Shown here in pieces: positions 57,232 to 64,000 of a stretch of 64,000 bases of DNA. The position numbers and the translations under genes are program-made. Numbering within the stretch: the stretch's first letter is position 1; every line of letters begins with the position of its first letter. Below the pieces are notes generated by a model, which was not told the DNA's origin, made no database searches, and saw only the letters and a program-made list of their open reading frames with translations. Source of the stretch: an uncultured Neglectibacter sp. (GTDB lineage Bacteria; Bacillota; Clostridia; Oscillospirales; Acutalibacteraceae); assembly GCA_946554335.1 (NCBI GenBank), contig CAMNSA010000005.1, positions 62,001 through 126,000 on the forward strand, written 5' to 3'.

Positions 57232-58140
57232 TCAAACCTCTTCCTCTCCGGAGTGCTGCAGAAGCCTCTGAGGAACGAATCTGTGCATAGAGACATTGAA
57301 AAGCACGATGGAAAGGATCCAGAGAAGCACCGAAAGGCCCAAAAGGAACAGAGCGCTGAGTTTGATGGCTCCGGTGAGCTGGATCAGGTACAGCAGAAGG
57401 AAAGGAAGCAGCAAGTAACCCATGGTCTGCAGGCCCTCCCCCACGCTTGCCACCCGGTCGATGATGAGGCTTAAAAACACCACGGAGAAAAAAGCCAGCG
57501 CCGGCATAAGCAGCAACAGTAAAATCAGCCAGTTCAGATTCAGGAAGAAGGGCGCAAGCAGCACCAGATCCGCTACGGAGACCGTAAGGGCAAATACCAG
57601 GAAGGAGATCAGGGAAAGCAGGACAGAAAGCACCGTACATCCAAATACCTTGGAGTGATACAGAGATCTCGCGCTCATGGAGGAAAGCAGCACCGTTTCC
57701 AGGGTACCCGCCTCCTTTTCTCCCAAAAAGGACACGGAGGCGCAGGCCACCGAGCAGATCACCGGAACGCTTAAAAACAGGGCAGGGCAGATCAGGGTGG
57801 TGAAGGCGGAAAACCAAGCCTGCCGGTAGTTAAGGCCCTGTGGGGAATCCAGAAGCTCCAGCACCTGCCGGGGCGCCCCGCTTCCCGCCGGAACGGGAAG
57901 CAAGGCGATCACCATGGAATACACCAGCGGCGATACCATAAGAAGCGCGAAGGGGGTGAGCATCAAAAGGGAGCGGATGCCCTTTCGCTTCCACAACGCC
58001 CCCAGGTCCTTTTTCACCATAAGCAGCTGTGAGCCGGTCAAAAATTTAGAAAGGCTGAGCTTCTTCTCCTGGCTCTTCGGCCGCTGTCCGGAGCCTGTCC
58101 GCCGGGAGCTTCTCCCGGACCGGTTCATTTCGCGGTTCAT
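57232..58140 (-). CDS. ABC-2 type transporter permease
   Basis: The 302-residue protein has about six transmembrane helices, starting near residue 55, and the conserved EKEAGTLETVLLSS turn of ABC-2 permeases. Substrates of this class include peptides, antibiotics and sodium. The first 50 residues are basic and low-complexity. They lie in the part of the gene that overlaps the ATPase C-terminus, yet a good Shine-Dalgarno (GAGGAGGAAG) precedes this start. It forms an exporter with the ATPase. Confidence 0.88.
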   Translation of the reverse strand: MNREMNRSGRSSRRTGSGQRPKSQEKKLSLSKFLTGSQLLMVKKDLGALWKRKGIRSLLMLTPFALLMVSPLVYSMVIALLPVPAGSGAPRQVLELLDSPQGLNYRQAWFSAFTTLICPALFLSVPVICSVACASVSFLGEKEAGTLETVLLSSMSARSLYHSKVFGCTVLSVLLSLISFLVFALTVSVADLVLLAPFFLNLNWLILLLLLMPALAFFSVVFLSLIIDRVASVGEGLQTMGYLLLPFLLLYLIQLTGAIKLSALFLLGLSVLLWILSIVLFNVSMHRFVPQRLLQHSGEEEV

Positions 58141-59056
58141 CTTCCTCCTCCTCTCTTTTCAGTCCTTTTTCCATATACTGCCGATAGATCTCCTCCAAAG
58201 TGGGCTTTCGCAGCTTGGCTTCAATGATCTTCCCACCGCTCAGAACCACCTGAGAGATGAGCTGCGGCATTTCCTTTTCCGATTGGATCTCCTTACACCA
58301 GAATCCATCCTCATAGGAGAAGCCTTCGAGGGAACTTCCGTCCTCAGAAAAACGCAGAAGCGCCCGGTAATTCAGGCCCACCGTCTGTCTCAGACTCTCT
58401 AAGCTCCCCTTCAGACCGATCGCTCCATCCCGAAATACGGCAAAGGAGTCGCAGAGGCTTTCGGCAAAAAAGAAGTTTCCTGTACACAACAGCACCGTAA
58501 GACCCTCCTCCCCCACCAGATCCGTCAAAAGACTGCGCACGGCTTCTCTTCCCTCATAATCCATTCCCATAGGCAGCTCGTCCAGCAAAAGGACCTTGGG
58601 GAAGTGCATCAGCGCTCGGGCGAGAGAGGCCCTGCGCGCCGCGCTGGTGGGCAGCCGGGAGGCCGGCTGATCCCGCCAGGGGAATATCTCCAGACGGTGC
58701 ATTAAAAAAGAGGCCCGGTCCTGAGCGTCGCTTTGAGACACACTCCCCAGTCCCGCGAAAAAACGCAGGTTTTCTCCCAGGGTCATGTGAGCGTAAAGCT
58801 GGGAGGTAGGGAGAGAAACCCCCAGTAAGCTATGAAGCCTCCCCCCCTCCACCAAGGGAGAGCAGCCCATTACCGCGCATTCTCCCCGGTCCGGACGAAG
58901 CAGGCCGGAAAGCAGGCGCAATAGGGTGGTTTTCCCGCAGCCCTTTTCTCCCACACAGGCGAACAGCGCCCCCTGAGGCACCTGAAGGTTCAGGCCCTGT
59001 AAGGCAGTGCGTTCTCCGAATTGCTTGGTAAGGTCAAAGGCTGTGACCGCGTCCAT
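58046..59056 (-). CDS. ABC transporter ATPase with degenerate signature motifs
   Basis: From ATG 59056 the protein has 336 residues: Walker A GEKGCGKTTLL, Walker B VLLLDELPMGMD (Asp-Glu kept), but the ABC signature is PTSAARRASLARAL rather than LSGGQ. The H-loop position reads TGNFFF with no His. It may be a regulatory or weakly hydrolysing subunit. The C-terminal tail is Glu/Arg-rich and overlaps the permease gene by 95 bp. A second start (59062) sits too close to the SD. The HD hydrolase gene ends 38 bp upstream. Confidence 0.88.
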   Translation of the reverse strand: MDAVTAFDLTKQFGERTALQGLNLQVPQGALFACVGEKGCGKTTLLRLLSGLLRPDRGECAVMGCSPLVEGGRLHSLLGVSLPTSQLYAHMTLGENLRFFAGLGSVSQSDAQDRASFLMHRLEIFPWRDQPASRLPTSAARRASLARALMHFPKVLLLDELPMGMDYEGREAVRSLLTDLVGEEGLTVLLCTGNFFFAESLCDSFAVFRDGAIGLKGSLESLRQTVGLNYRALLRFSEDGSSLEGFSYEDGFWCKEIQSEKEMPQLISQVVLSGGKIIEAKLRKPTLEEIYRQYMEKGLKREEEEDEPRNEPVREKLPADRLRTAAEEPGEEAQPF

Positions 59057-59094
59057 ATCCATTCCCCCTGAAAATCGATGACATTCTCTCTTTG

Positions 59095-59697
59095 TCAATC
59101 CTGCTCATTGGTCGCCTTCGCGCTTGCTGCTTCCCGCTCTCTGAGATAAGTGGCCTCCAGATCGGACAGGTGGAGCTTTACCGCCAGCGGGTATTTGTCA
59201 AAGGCTCCGTTTAAAGCGAAGCTTCCTCCGCGCACGGACTCGTCGAAGCCGCCCATATGCCAGCGCACCGCCACGGCCTCCTGGGTCTTTAAGCGCACAA
59301 AACGCTCGATAAGGTACACGGATTTCTCCCCATGACCATAGGGGAAGGCGTCCTCAACCATATAATAGGGCTTTTTCTCCCAGGCGCCTGTCACCTCGTT
59401 TTTCACATTTCTCGTAGAGGCCTTATAGAACTGAGCCTTGCACACATCGTGCAGCAGAGCGCACAGGGCGAAGCTTTCCTCGCTGTCGCCCTCCTCAAAA
59501 TACCGTTCCCGCATGACCCTATACACATTGAGGCTGTGGATGACCAGGCCATGAGGACAGGACAAATGGAATTTCGTACTGGCAGGCGCGGTGAAAAAAT
59601 CCGTGGTTTTGAGCCAGGCAAGAAGCTTATCGCTGTTTTCCCTGGTAATACATCGATTGTAAATTTCGCAGAATTCAAGTTCGTACTGATTTTCCAT
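59095..59697 (-). CDS. HD domain hydrolase
   Basis: The 200-residue protein from ATG 59697 (GGGAGGG upstream) has the HD motif ALLHDVCKAQF, with metal-ligand residues upstream in HGLVIHSLNVYR and downstream in GHGEKSVYLIERF and WHMGGFD. It resembles clostridial HD hydrolases of unknown substrate. The frame extends 42 codons upstream into the promoter, which I leave out. It precedes the ABC genes and is likely in the same transcript. Confidence 0.82.
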   Translation of the reverse strand: MENQYELEFCEIYNRCITRENSDKLLAWLKTTDFFTAPASTKFHLSCPHGLVIHSLNVYRVMRERYFEEGDSEESFALCALLHDVCKAQFYKASTRNVKNEVTGAWEKKPYYMVEDAFPYGHGEKSVYLIERFVRLKTQEAVAVRWHMGGFDESVRGGSFALNGAFDKYPLAVKLHLSDLEATYLREREAASAKATNEQD

Positions 59698-59719
59698 CGC
59701 GATCCCTCCCATGTGAGCC

Positions 59720-59748
59720 AGTATAACAAAAAAAACGTTCTTTCGCAA
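59720..59748 (-). promoter_or_regulatory. Promoter of the HD-ABC transcript
   Basis: Minus strand: -35 TTGCGA (59748-59743), 17-bp spacer, -10 TATACT (59725-59720). The 14-bp repeat family begins directly upstream. Confidence 0.6.
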
Positions 59749-59749
59749 T

Positions 59750-59777
59750 AAGTTGTTAGATTTTAGTCGTTGGATGT
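59750..59777. repeat. 14-bp repeat, two units related to those before hisH
   Basis: AAGTTGTTAGATTT and TAGTCGTTGGATGT match the CAGTCGTTAGATTT consensus at 12 and 11 of 14 positions. Confidence 0.55.
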
Positions 59778-59884
59778 CAGATAAGGGCAAGGGCCTAAGG
59801 ACTCTGGGGCAAGGGGGGACCAAGGTCGCCGCCAGCTAACCACTCAAATCAAACAACTTAAAGCTAAAACCCCTGGTGATCAAA

Positions 59885-59910
59885 ATCCCCCCGGCGAAAG
59901 CCGGGGGGAT
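59885..59910 (-). terminator. Terminator after the M18 aminopeptidase
   Basis: ATCCCCCCGGC / GCCGGGGGGAT with a GAAA loop, TTTTGAT following on the minus strand. Confidence 0.88.
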
Positions 59911-59915
59911 ACATC

Positions 59916-61328
59916 TTATTTCGCTTCAAAATAAGCCTTAACGCCCAGATAAGTCATATACACATCCAGCTTGGAGACCACCTCGAAGGGGGCGTGCATG
60001 GAAAGCACCGGGACGCCAATATCGATCACGTCAGCGTTGAGTCTGGACACATCCAGCGCCACGGTCCCGCCGCCGCCCTGGTCCACCTTGCCCAGCTCCC
60101 CGATCTGCCAAATAACTCCGGCCTTGTCAAGGACGGACCGCACCCAGCCCAAAAACTCGGCGGAAGCATCGTTGCTGCCGCTTTTGCCTCTCGAGCCCGT
60201 ATACTTGGCAACGCCTACGCCGCGGTTGAGGTAGCAGGAGTTCTGAGGCTCATAGGCCCCCGCGTAGGTGGGGTCAAAGGCCGCGGTCACATCGGCGGAA
60301 AGACAGCTGGAAAGAGACCACACGCGCCGGGGAGAAAGCCCCTCGCTCTCCGCCAGATCGGCTACAAAGTATCTGAGGTACTCAGAGGCAAGGCCCGTGT
60401 TCCCCACACTGCCGATCTCCTCCTTATCCGCCAGGCACACCACCGCCGTTTTCTCCGGCGCCTTGCAGGAGAGAATGGCTTCCAAAGCAGGATAGGCGCA
60501 CACCCGGTCGTCATGTCCGTAAGCGCCGATCATGCTGCGGTCAAAGCCGATATCCACGGCCTGGAACGCAGGCACAAAGGAGATCTCCGCAGAGATCAGG
60601 TCTTCTTCCACAATGCCGTACCGATCGTTTAAGATCTTCATGATGTTGAGCTTATAGAGGTCAGCGCCCTCCTCACTGTCATAGGGCAGGCTTCCCGCCA
60701 GAATATTCAGATCTTCGCCGGTAAAGGCGTCGGAAAGCTTCTTGGCCATCTGATCCTTCCCCAGATGAGGCAGGATGTCCGTGATGGTGAACTGAGGCTC
60801 GCCGGGCTTTTCGCCCAGGCAGACGGTGATCTCGCTGCCGTCCTTGCGCACGATCTTGCCGTGCATGGAAAGGGGAATGGCCGTCCACTGATACTTCTTG
60901 ATGCCGCCGTAGTAGTGGGTCTTTAAAAGGGCCAGCTCATTGGACTCATACAGCGGTATGGGCTTCAGGTCGATCCTGGGGTTATCGATATGAGCGGCCG
61001 CAATGCGCACGCCCTCGCTTGCCCCCTTCTTGCCGATCACCGCGAGGCAGATCGCCTTGCCGCGGTTGTTGTAATACACCTTGTCCCCGGGCTGGTAATG
61101 ACGATTGGGATCAAAGGGGACAAAGCCCTGCTTTTCGGCGGCCTTCACGGAAAAGTCTACGGACTCCCGCTCTGTTTTCGCCGCGTTTAGGAACGCCTTA
61201 TATCCCTCGGCGAATTTCTCCGCCTTTTTCATTCCCTTTTCCCCCGCCTTTTTCGGGCCGCTGGTCTTATCCCGAAGCAGCACTTCGGAAAGCTTCTTTA
61301 CATTTTTCTTTTCCTGTCCTCTTGCCAT
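59916..61328 (-). CDS. M18 family aminopeptidase
   Basis: The 470-residue metallo-aminopeptidase has the M18 zinc ligands: His in RIAAAHIDNPRID, Asp in YGHDDRV, the Glu pair in ADKEEIGSVGNTG, Asp in LSADVTAAFDP and His in LSMHAPFEVVSK. Tetrahedral M18 enzymes remove N-terminal acidic or neutral residues from peptides in the cytoplasm. It stands alone between its terminator and the GNAT gene, with no shared transcript apparent. Confidence 0.95.
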   Translation of the reverse strand: MARGQEKKNVKKLSEVLLRDKTSGPKKAGEKGMKKAEKFAEGYKAFLNAAKTERESVDFSVKAAEKQGFVPFDPNRHYQPGDKVYYNNRGKAICLAVIGKKGASEGVRIAAAHIDNPRIDLKPIPLYESNELALLKTHYYGGIKKYQWTAIPLSMHGKIVRKDGSEITVCLGEKPGEPQFTITDILPHLGKDQMAKKLSDAFTGEDLNILAGSLPYDSEEGADLYKLNIMKILNDRYGIVEEDLISAEISFVPAFQAVDIGFDRSMIGAYGHDDRVCAYPALEAILSCKAPEKTAVVCLADKEEIGSVGNTGLASEYLRYFVADLAESEGLSPRRVWSLSSCLSADVTAAFDPTYAGAYEPQNSCYLNRGVGVAKYTGSRGKSGSNDASAEFLGWVRSVLDKAGVIWQIGELGKVDQGGGGTVALDVSRLNADVIDIGVPVLSMHAPFEVVSKLDVYMTYLGVKAYFEAK

Positions 61329-61447
61329 CTTTACGCTTCCTCTCTGTCAATTTTACAGGCTCCGGCCGCTTTCCCCGCAAAGGATCTCTGCCGGCTTCCC
61401 GATTTTTTAAAACCTATCCTACACTTTACTCCCCCTGGAAAGAAAAG

Positions 61448-62377
61448 TCAATTCAAAAGCTCCTTTTGAGCCATATCGTAATAACAATAGATCCGGTATC
61501 CTGCCGGACCGTAGAGCCTTTGAAGCCCGGAATAGGTATAGCCGATAAAGCTCTTCGCAAGTCCTCTCTCCTTCAAATAAGCCGTGCCCTCTGCCACCAG
61601 GCGTTTGGCGACGCCCTGCCCCTGATGGCGGGAAGCTACCGCCGTACACCCGATGCTTCCGGTGTTTTCTCCCTCGCCCTCGGTACTCACCAGCACGGCC
61701 CCCAGCACTTCCCCCTCCCGAACCGCCAGAAGCGCCCGGGTATTGGAACTTTCCTCGTACAAGGACAACGGCTGATAAAAGGGAAGAAATTCCTCCTCCG
61801 CGTCCTGCACACAGAAAAGGACCTGAGGCAGGTCTTCCGGAACGCCGAACCGGAAAGCAATGCCCTCAAAACGCTTCTCAAGCCCAATTTTATTGAGATC
61901 GACCTCGGACAGTTCCGCGATCAAATCGAAGCAGTTTCCCTCTCCCCAGCTGTGGGAATAGCCCCTTTTGTGGAAAAAGCCGGTAAAATCCTCCTTGAGA
62001 AGCTCCTTTGGCAGCGCTTCCTCCCACAGCGGCTGGGAAAAGGGCATGACGGCGGTGGGAACGCCCGGCGTCAGGTAATCCTCTCCGGCGCCGATGTGGA
62101 TGGTCGCTTCCCCCTTCTCTCGAAGAAAGGTTTCCGCCTGTTCCAAAAGGGAGCTGCCGATCCCCCGGCGGCGGCTGTCCTCGTCCACACACAACAGATA
62201 GACTGTGCCTTCGTGAAGCACACAGGCGCCGTTCAGCCTTCCGTCCTCCCGCCTGCTCTCGAACACCTGATTTTCAGGGTTGGACAAAAGGCTTCGCGCC
62301 GTCTGCTCTTTTCGTATGACAAAGGGAAAGTTTCTCCGGAAAAGGCGGTAAAGCTCTTCTCCCAATTTCTCTCTCAC
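61448..62377 (-). CDS. Tandem GNAT acetyltransferase
   Basis: The 309-residue protein has two GNAT domains. The N-terminal domain (about 1-150) carries DEDSRRRGIGSSLLEQAE as its acetyl-CoA loop. The C-terminal domain (about 165-305) carries VASRHQGQGVAKRLVAEG and ends GYTYSGLQRLYGPAGYRI. Such tandem GNATs resemble mycothiol-synthase-like proteins, but Clostridia lack mycothiol, so the substrate is unknown. Its ATG overlaps the stop of the transglycosylase gene (ATGA). Confidence 0.85.
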   Translation of the reverse strand: MREKLGEELYRLFRRNFPFVIRKEQTARSLLSNPENQVFESRREDGRLNGACVLHEGTVYLLCVDEDSRRRGIGSSLLEQAETFLREKGEATIHIGAGEDYLTPGVPTAVMPFSQPLWEEALPKELLKEDFTGFFHKRGYSHSWGEGNCFDLIAELSEVDLNKIGLEKRFEGIAFRFGVPEDLPQVLFCVQDAEEEFLPFYQPLSLYEESSNTRALLAVREGEVLGAVLVSTEGEGENTGSIGCTAVASRHQGQGVAKRLVAEGTAYLKERGLAKSFIGYTYSGLQRLYGPAGYRIYCYYDMAQKELLN

Positions 62378-62943
62378 GGCGATCTCCCTTCTTTGTAAAG
62401 CGCCTCATAGCGCTTCAAGGCGCTGTTCACTTTTTTCACATAGCTGTCTGTTTCGGGATATGGGATGGTGTGCAGGCTCTCGCCGTCGCTGGAATACTGC
62501 TCCTGGGAAAGCCAGCCCCCCACATTTCCCATGCCCGCGTTATAGGCGCACAAAGCCACATCCAGGCTCTCGTACTGATCCAGCAGAAGCCGGAGCAGCG
62601 CGCAGCCGCAATGAATATTGTCAGAGGGATCGAATGGATCCTGCCCTCCGTTCTCAGGAGGATAAAGGGAAGCGATCCATTGGAAGGTGGAGGGAGTCAG
62701 CTGCATCAGCCCCTGGGCTCCCGCCCGGGACACCGCTTTTTCCCGGAATCCGCTTTCCGTGCGGATCACCGCATAGACAAGCAGCGGATCCAGGGCGAAT
62801 TCTTCAGCCTCACGCTCCACCAGCTCTTCATACTGTCTGGGATAGAGGAACTTCATGGCGCTTTTCGTGATCCCGGGGCCGAATCCAATTCCCACCGCCG
62901 CGATCACCAAAAGAACCAGCAGAACTCCCAGCCGTCTTTTCAT
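62374..62943 (-). CDS. Lytic transglycosylase (SLT domain)
   Basis: The 189-residue protein has an N-terminal membrane or signal segment (LGVLLVLLVIAAVGIGFG) and a Slt70-type domain: VIRTESGFREKAVSRAGAQGLMQL with the catalytic Glu, and ALCAYNAGMGNV. It cleaves peptidoglycan glycan chains. It lies 12 bp after the Sua5-CoaE fusion gene and overlaps the GNAT gene by 4 bp, so all three are co-transcribed. Confidence 0.92.
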   Translation of the reverse strand: MKRRLGVLLVLLVIAAVGIGFGPGITKSAMKFLYPRQYEELVEREAEEFALDPLLVYAVIRTESGFREKAVSRAGAQGLMQLTPSTFQWIASLYPPENGGQDPFDPSDNIHCGCALLRLLLDQYESLDVALCAYNAGMGNVGGWLSQEQYSSDGESLHTIPYPETDSYVKKVNSALKRYEALYKEGRSP

Positions 62944-62955
62944 ACTCGTTTCCTC

Positions 62956-64000
62956 CTACAGCTCCCAAAGCGCGGACTCCACCTGAGAAGAAAGGGTCTC
63001 CTTCTCCTCGTTTTCTATCACACAGTCTGCCCGATTGAGATAAAAAGACTCCTCTCTCTGGGCGTTCATCCGGGCAAGAGCCTGTTCCTCCGTAATGGGA
63101 TCCCGCTCAAGGATCCTCCTAAGGCGGGTCTCCTTTCCGGCCGTCACCACCAGGATCCGGCGGCAGGCGCTGTCAAGCCCCGCCTCGAACAGGGTGGGCG
63201 CGTCCAAAAAGACAAGGGGGCTGCTTTGAGCCTCCTTCAAGGCACTTCGCACCGCCTGTAAAATTCTGGGAAAAGTGATCTCCTCCAGCCGCTTTTTCCC
63301 CTGGGGAGTCGAAAAGGCTCGAGCGGCGAGGGCCTTTCTGTCTAAGATCCCATCAGGGGCGACCTCTTCCCCGAAGGCTTTTCTCAACCCTTCGATACAT
63401 CCTTCATCATAGACCGCCGGACTGCGGGTCAAGGCGTCGCAGTCAATGACCGGAAACCCCTTCTCCCGCAAAAGTACTCCCACAGTGGACTTTCCCGCTC
63501 CGGTAGGCCCGGTAAGGCCCACCACACAGGGTCCCTCCGGCTTCTCTACTCGAAAGGCCGCCGCGCGGATCAGCCGGTTATACACCGCAAGGCCCATTCC
63601 CCGTTTGGAAGGACAATGGCCCCAGGCCTCCTTGGCTCCCAGCTCATCCAGACGGCACAGAGCGGAAAACAGCCTGTGGGCCTGAGTCTCCTGATCGTAG
63701 CGGCCGCCAAGGCTCACAAAAGGGCCCTGCAAAAAGGCTTCGTCCTCCTGAAAGCATAGGGCAAAGGCGTCCTTCTGCCGGTTCACATATTCTCCGAATT
63801 CCTCTGGGGAAGCGTCCAGCAGCGTCAGCCGGGCTTTCGGGGCATAGTGCTTGTATTTCATGCCGGGTGAGGCGGCTTTTCTTCCCGTTTCCAGCATTTT
63901 CAGCACGGCGCTGTCCACCCCGATGTCCGGCAGCACCCGGGAAAGCTGCTCCACGGTAACTCCGCCGGGGCGCAGCACCTTAGGCGTCTCTTCGGCAAGG
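62956..64000 (-). CDS. coaE: Sua5 C-terminal domain fused to dephospho-CoA kinase (partial, 5' end outside window)
   Basis: The frame remains open to the window edge without a stop, so the start lies outside. The visible N-terminal 130 residues look like the end of threonylcarbamoyl-AMP synthase: VLRPGGVTVEQL (YrdC end), ASPGMKYKHYAPKARL and a Sua5 domain ending near MGLAVYNRLIRAAAFR. A CoaE domain follows, with Walker A VGLTGPTGAGKSTVG and the CoA-kinase segments DALTR and LDAPTLFEAGLD. The fused protein would make threonylcarbamoyl-AMP for tRNA t6A and phosphorylate dephospho-CoA. It is followed by the transglycosylase gene in 12 bp. GTG 63978 is unlikely to be the true start. Confidence 0.88.
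   Translation of the reverse strand, partial: LAEETPKVLRPGGVTVEQLSRVLPDIGVDSAVLKMLETGRKAASPGMKYKHYAPKARLTLLDASPEEFGEYVNRQKDAFALCFQEDEAFLQGPFVSLGGRYDQETQAHRLFSALCRLDELGAKEAWGHCPSKRGMGLAVYNRLIRAAAFRVEKPEGPCVVGLTGPTGAGKSTVGVLLREKGFPVIDCDALTRSPAVYDEGCIEGLRKAFGEEVAPDGILDRKALAARAFSTPQGKKRLEEITFPRILQAVRSALKEAQSSPLVFLDAPTLFEAGLDSACRRILVVTAGKETRLRRILERDPITEEQALARMNAQREESFYLNRADCVIENEEKETLSSQVESALWEL

Overview
The window comes from a moderately GC-rich (by eye about 55%), anaerobic, endospore-forming Gram-positive bacterium of the class Clostridia. The gene content best fits an Oscillospiraceae-like gut fermenter. Sporulation genes are present (spoIIIAA/AB, spmA/spmB, a SleB-like hydrolase, a Cys-rich spore-type peptide with a SigK-like promoter), as is CtsR-McsA-McsB-ClpC stress control. 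Fermentation genes include a bifunctional AdhE, Rex, PduL and two [FeFe]-hydrogenase-type proteins. No phage, complete insertion sequence or CRISPR array was seen. Assignments rest on reading motifs by eye; no search was run.

Layout. 1-8.2 kb: start of the spoIIIA operon, PduL, uracil-DNA glycosylase, a flippase-like membrane protein, spmAB, an M20 dipeptidase with an HD hydrolase, and a zinc alcohol dehydrogenase. 8.3-17.4 kb (minus strand): a redox island of rex, adhE, an APH-type kinase, a [2Fe-2S] protein, a hot-dog thioesterase, a sensory hydrogenase with a PAS domain (HydS), a SpoIIE-type phosphatase and a monomeric [FeFe] hydrogenase. 17.7-23.9 kb: birA-bioY-DUF1284 with a BirA-like operator over the birA promoter, then adjacent gltX and glnS, then a VanY-type carboxypeptidase. 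24-31.5 kb: amidotransferase and acetyltransferase, a solute-binding lipoprotein coupled to a hybrid histidine kinase, a nucleotidyltransferase/HAD pair, and tRNA-Leu.

31.6-45.5 kb: SleB-like hydrolase, GH30 glycosidase, a 381-bp element with 17-bp terminal inverted repeats that carries an unusual fishbone hairpin array, an NhaC-type (LysW-like) transporter behind a lysine riboswitch, a fructuronate-reductase-like enzyme with a PAS hybrid kinase, a membrane-anchored unknown, a Gfo/Idh oxidoreductase, an AT-rich HD gene, a structured non-coding region bounded by tRNA-3'-end-like repeats, and tRNA-Pro and tRNA-Gln. 45.5-64 kb: carboxylesterase, hisHF, glpK, an ADP-ribosylglycohydrolase with an unknown partner, ctsR-mcsA-mcsB-clpC, the Cys-rich peptide, a TSCPD protein, an ABC transporter with a degenerate ATPase, an HD hydrolase, M18 aminopeptidase, tandem-GNAT protein, lytic transglycosylase, and a Sua5-CoaE fusion cut by the window end.

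The clearest functional ensemble is the Rex/AdhE/hydrogenase block, which pairs NADH-responsive control and ethanol formation with hydrogen turnover and probable hydrogen sensing. The least explained sequence is the hairpin array at 34.3-34.5 kb and the structured repeat region at 44.5-44.9 kb.
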